This document shows positions 63,018 to 64,000 of a stretch of 64,000 bases of DNA, piece after piece. Every line of letters begins with the position of its first letter. Position 1 is the first letter of the stretch. Under the pieces are notes generated by a model. The model had not been told where the DNA came from. It saw nothing but the letters and a program-made list of their open reading frames with translations, and did not search any database. A program made the translations under genes and the position numbers. The stretch covers positions 124,001 through 188,000 of the forward strand of contig NZ_JPRN01000001.1 of NCBI RefSeq assembly GCF_000737715.1. Reading direction: 5' to 3'. The DNA comes from Chryseobacterium sp. JM1. GTDB lineage: Bacteria; Bacteroidota; Bacteroidia; Flavobacteriales; Weeksellaceae.

Positions 63018-63128
63018 TTAAGTCCTCACTTTGTACTTCTATAATAAGTGAGCTTCCCATCTTCCATCCTGTAATTTTTCCGACAAATTCAGCATTTATC
63101 GATGTTCATAAGCCAAATTTAATTTTTT

Positions 63129-63157
63129 TTTAAGGCTCCTTTAAGGTCGTTTTAATC
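63129..63157 (+). promoter_or_regulatory. Three direct repeats with 11-bp period upstream of tolC-like gene
   Basis: TTTAAGG at 63129, TTTAAGG at 63140 and TTTAATC at 63151, each 11 bp apart. Direct repeats with one-turn spacing are the usual site for OmpR-family dimers. They sit just upstream of a -7-like box (CAATTTTG, 63167-63174). Before them, 63018-63128 holds a 7-bp stem (CTCACTT/AAGTGAG at 63025-63052, possible terminator of the kinase gene) and a CTTCC-rich stretch. Confidence 0.65.
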
Positions 63158-63166
63158 GTATAGCGG

Positions 63167-63174
63167 CAATTTTG
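63167..63174 (+). promoter_or_regulatory. -7-like box before the tolC-like gene
   Basis: CAATTTTG, one mismatch to TAnnTTTG, 19 bp before the ATG and 9 bp after the direct repeats; a weak box fits a promoter that needs an activator. Confidence 0.45.
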
Positions 63175-63193
63175 TACCATAAATAAAGATAGA

Positions 63194-64000
63194 ATGAACA
63201 AAATTGCAGGGCTGTTTATTGCCATTTCCTCATTCATGGCAGGGCAGCAACAGATGTCACTTTTGGACTGTGAAGAGGCTTTTCAGAAAAACAATCTTCA
63301 GCTTCTCGCAGAACAGTACAACATCAACATGGCCGATGCAGATATCCTGCAGGCTAAGATATGGGAACTTCCACAACTGAGCGGACAGATCAATGCCTAC
63401 AATCCTGAAGGTAAGAAAGCCTTTGATATAGGGCACGCCAAAGGGGCAGAGATCACCCAACTGATCTATATGGGCGGAAAAAAGAAAAACGAAATTGCTT
63501 TTGCAAAATCAAACAAAGAACTGGCCCAGCTTCAGTTTTCGCAGCTTCTGGTGGATCTCAGAACTCAACTTCATGCAGGGTATTTCAATCTGTATTACGA
63601 AAAACTGAAACTGGATAATACCAATAAGCAGTTAGGATACATGAATGACCTTTTAAGTGCTTACCGTGCGCAATCTGCCAAAGGTAACGTGTCCCTCAAA
63701 GACGAAGTAAGGCTGCAGAGTCTCGTGATCCAGCTTAATAATGATAAACTGGGGATCAATAAAAACATCCTTGAATTTGAGCAGAGTTTAAAAGTCCTTA
63801 CGGGAATCTCAGATGATATAGAACCCCAGCTTTCTGAGGTGGATGCCAAAGAAATTCTTGCGGCTCAGCCTTTCGGAGACGAAAATGAATTGAAGAAAAA
63901 AGCCCTGGAAAATAATTCTGATTACCAGTATTTCTTAAAATTAATAGACAACAGTAAATTATACGCACAATGGCAGAAATCTCTGAATGTTCCGGATCTT
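63194..64000 (+). CDS. TolC-family outer-membrane efflux protein (5' part only)
   Basis: 269 open codons run off the right edge. A signal peptide (MNKIAGLFIAISSFMAGQQQ) is followed by LLDCEEAFQKNNLQLLAEQYNINMADADILQAK, the amphipathic helix pattern that begins outer-membrane efflux proteins, then QLIYMGGKKKNEIAFAKSNKE and RAQSAKGNVSLKDEVRLQSLVIQLNNDK, the long coiled-coil helices. It would form the outer-membrane channel of an RND-type or ABC-type efflux system whose other genes are expected downstream. The repeats at 63129-63157 link it to the adjacent two-component system. Confidence 0.88.
   Translation, partial: MNKIAGLFIAISSFMAGQQQMSLLDCEEAFQKNNLQLLAEQYNINMADADILQAKIWELPQLSGQINAYNPEGKKAFDIGHAKGAEITQLIYMGGKKKNEIAFAKSNKELAQLQFSQLLVDLRTQLHAGYFNLYYEKLKLDNTNKQLGYMNDLLSAYRAQSAKGNVSLKDEVRLQSLVIQLNNDKLGINKNILEFEQSLKVLTGISDDIEPQLSEVDAKEILAAQPFGDENELKKKALENNSDYQYFLKLIDNSKLYAQWQKSLNVPDL

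Noticed and set aside
1..64000. Defence system, prophage, toxin-antitoxin pair or biosynthetic cluster
   Set aside because: No marker genes of such systems were recognised; apart from the items listed, the genes are housekeeping or envelope functions.

Overview
The window looks like chromosomal DNA from a Flavobacteriia bacterium, most likely Chryseobacterium or a close relative in the Weeksellaceae. The signs are AT-rich DNA, many TAnnTTTG-type -7 promoter boxes (read on either strand), type IX secretion (T9SS) C-terminal sorting domains, ribosomal protein bTHX, menaquinone-type succinate dehydrogenase, families largely confined to Bacteroidetes (DUF2480, DUF6452, DUF6048) and the gene order rpsU-xerC-hpf-tRNAs. 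The species assignment is inference from families; no database was searched. There is no rRNA, prophage, insertion sequence or CRISPR array. Most of the window is housekeeping sequence with a few accessory patches.

Layout. 0-4 kb: the start of a Ku (NHEJ) gene at the left edge, a Crp/Fnr-type regulator, an adenylosuccinate synthetase under a matching operator, and an astacin-like lipoprotein protease. 4-14 kb: aspS, a secreted ankyrin protein, a MATE exporter, bTHX, a DUF937 protein, a GT-C-like membrane protein, DUF2480, lpxB and comEC. 14-25 kb: sdhCAB, a thioredoxin-fold lipoprotein without its CXXC, rlmD, a large zinc protease, and the DUF6452/DUF6048 envelope pair. 25-35 kb: two giant T9SS-secreted multidomain proteins in tandem, the second with a metalloprotease head; they share C-terminal two thirds, terminator and -7 region. 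35-39 kb: the leftward ruvB-paiB-MBL-coaE operon. 39-46 kb: a four-helix-bundle gene between imperfect inverted repeats, then hutI, a DUF695 protein, a BCCT transporter, a formimidoylglutamase and an aldehyde dehydrogenase.

46-54 kb: the leftward acpP-fabF-rnc-(IPExxxVDY-like)-pyk operon, whose pyk stop lies in a 7-bp tandem repeat, then an aldehyde dehydrogenase and an AraC regulator. 54-57.5 kb: one-piece tmRNA (tag GNEEFALAA) and a large type-B T9SS protein. 58-60.5 kb: rpsU, xerC, hpf and seven tRNA genes, six of them a duplicated Thr-Tyr-Gly block. 60.5-64 kb: a gene-poor stretch with decayed coding traces, an OmpR-type two-component system, and the start of a TolC-family gene preceded by three 11-bp-spaced direct repeats that look like the response regulator's target.

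I found no obviously new multi-gene system. The best leads are the Crp/Fnr-purA operator pair with identical promoter geometry, the tandem T9SS proteins, the direct-repeat element linking the two-component system to TolC, the four-helix-bundle unit, and the tRNA block duplication with a compensatory acceptor-stem change.
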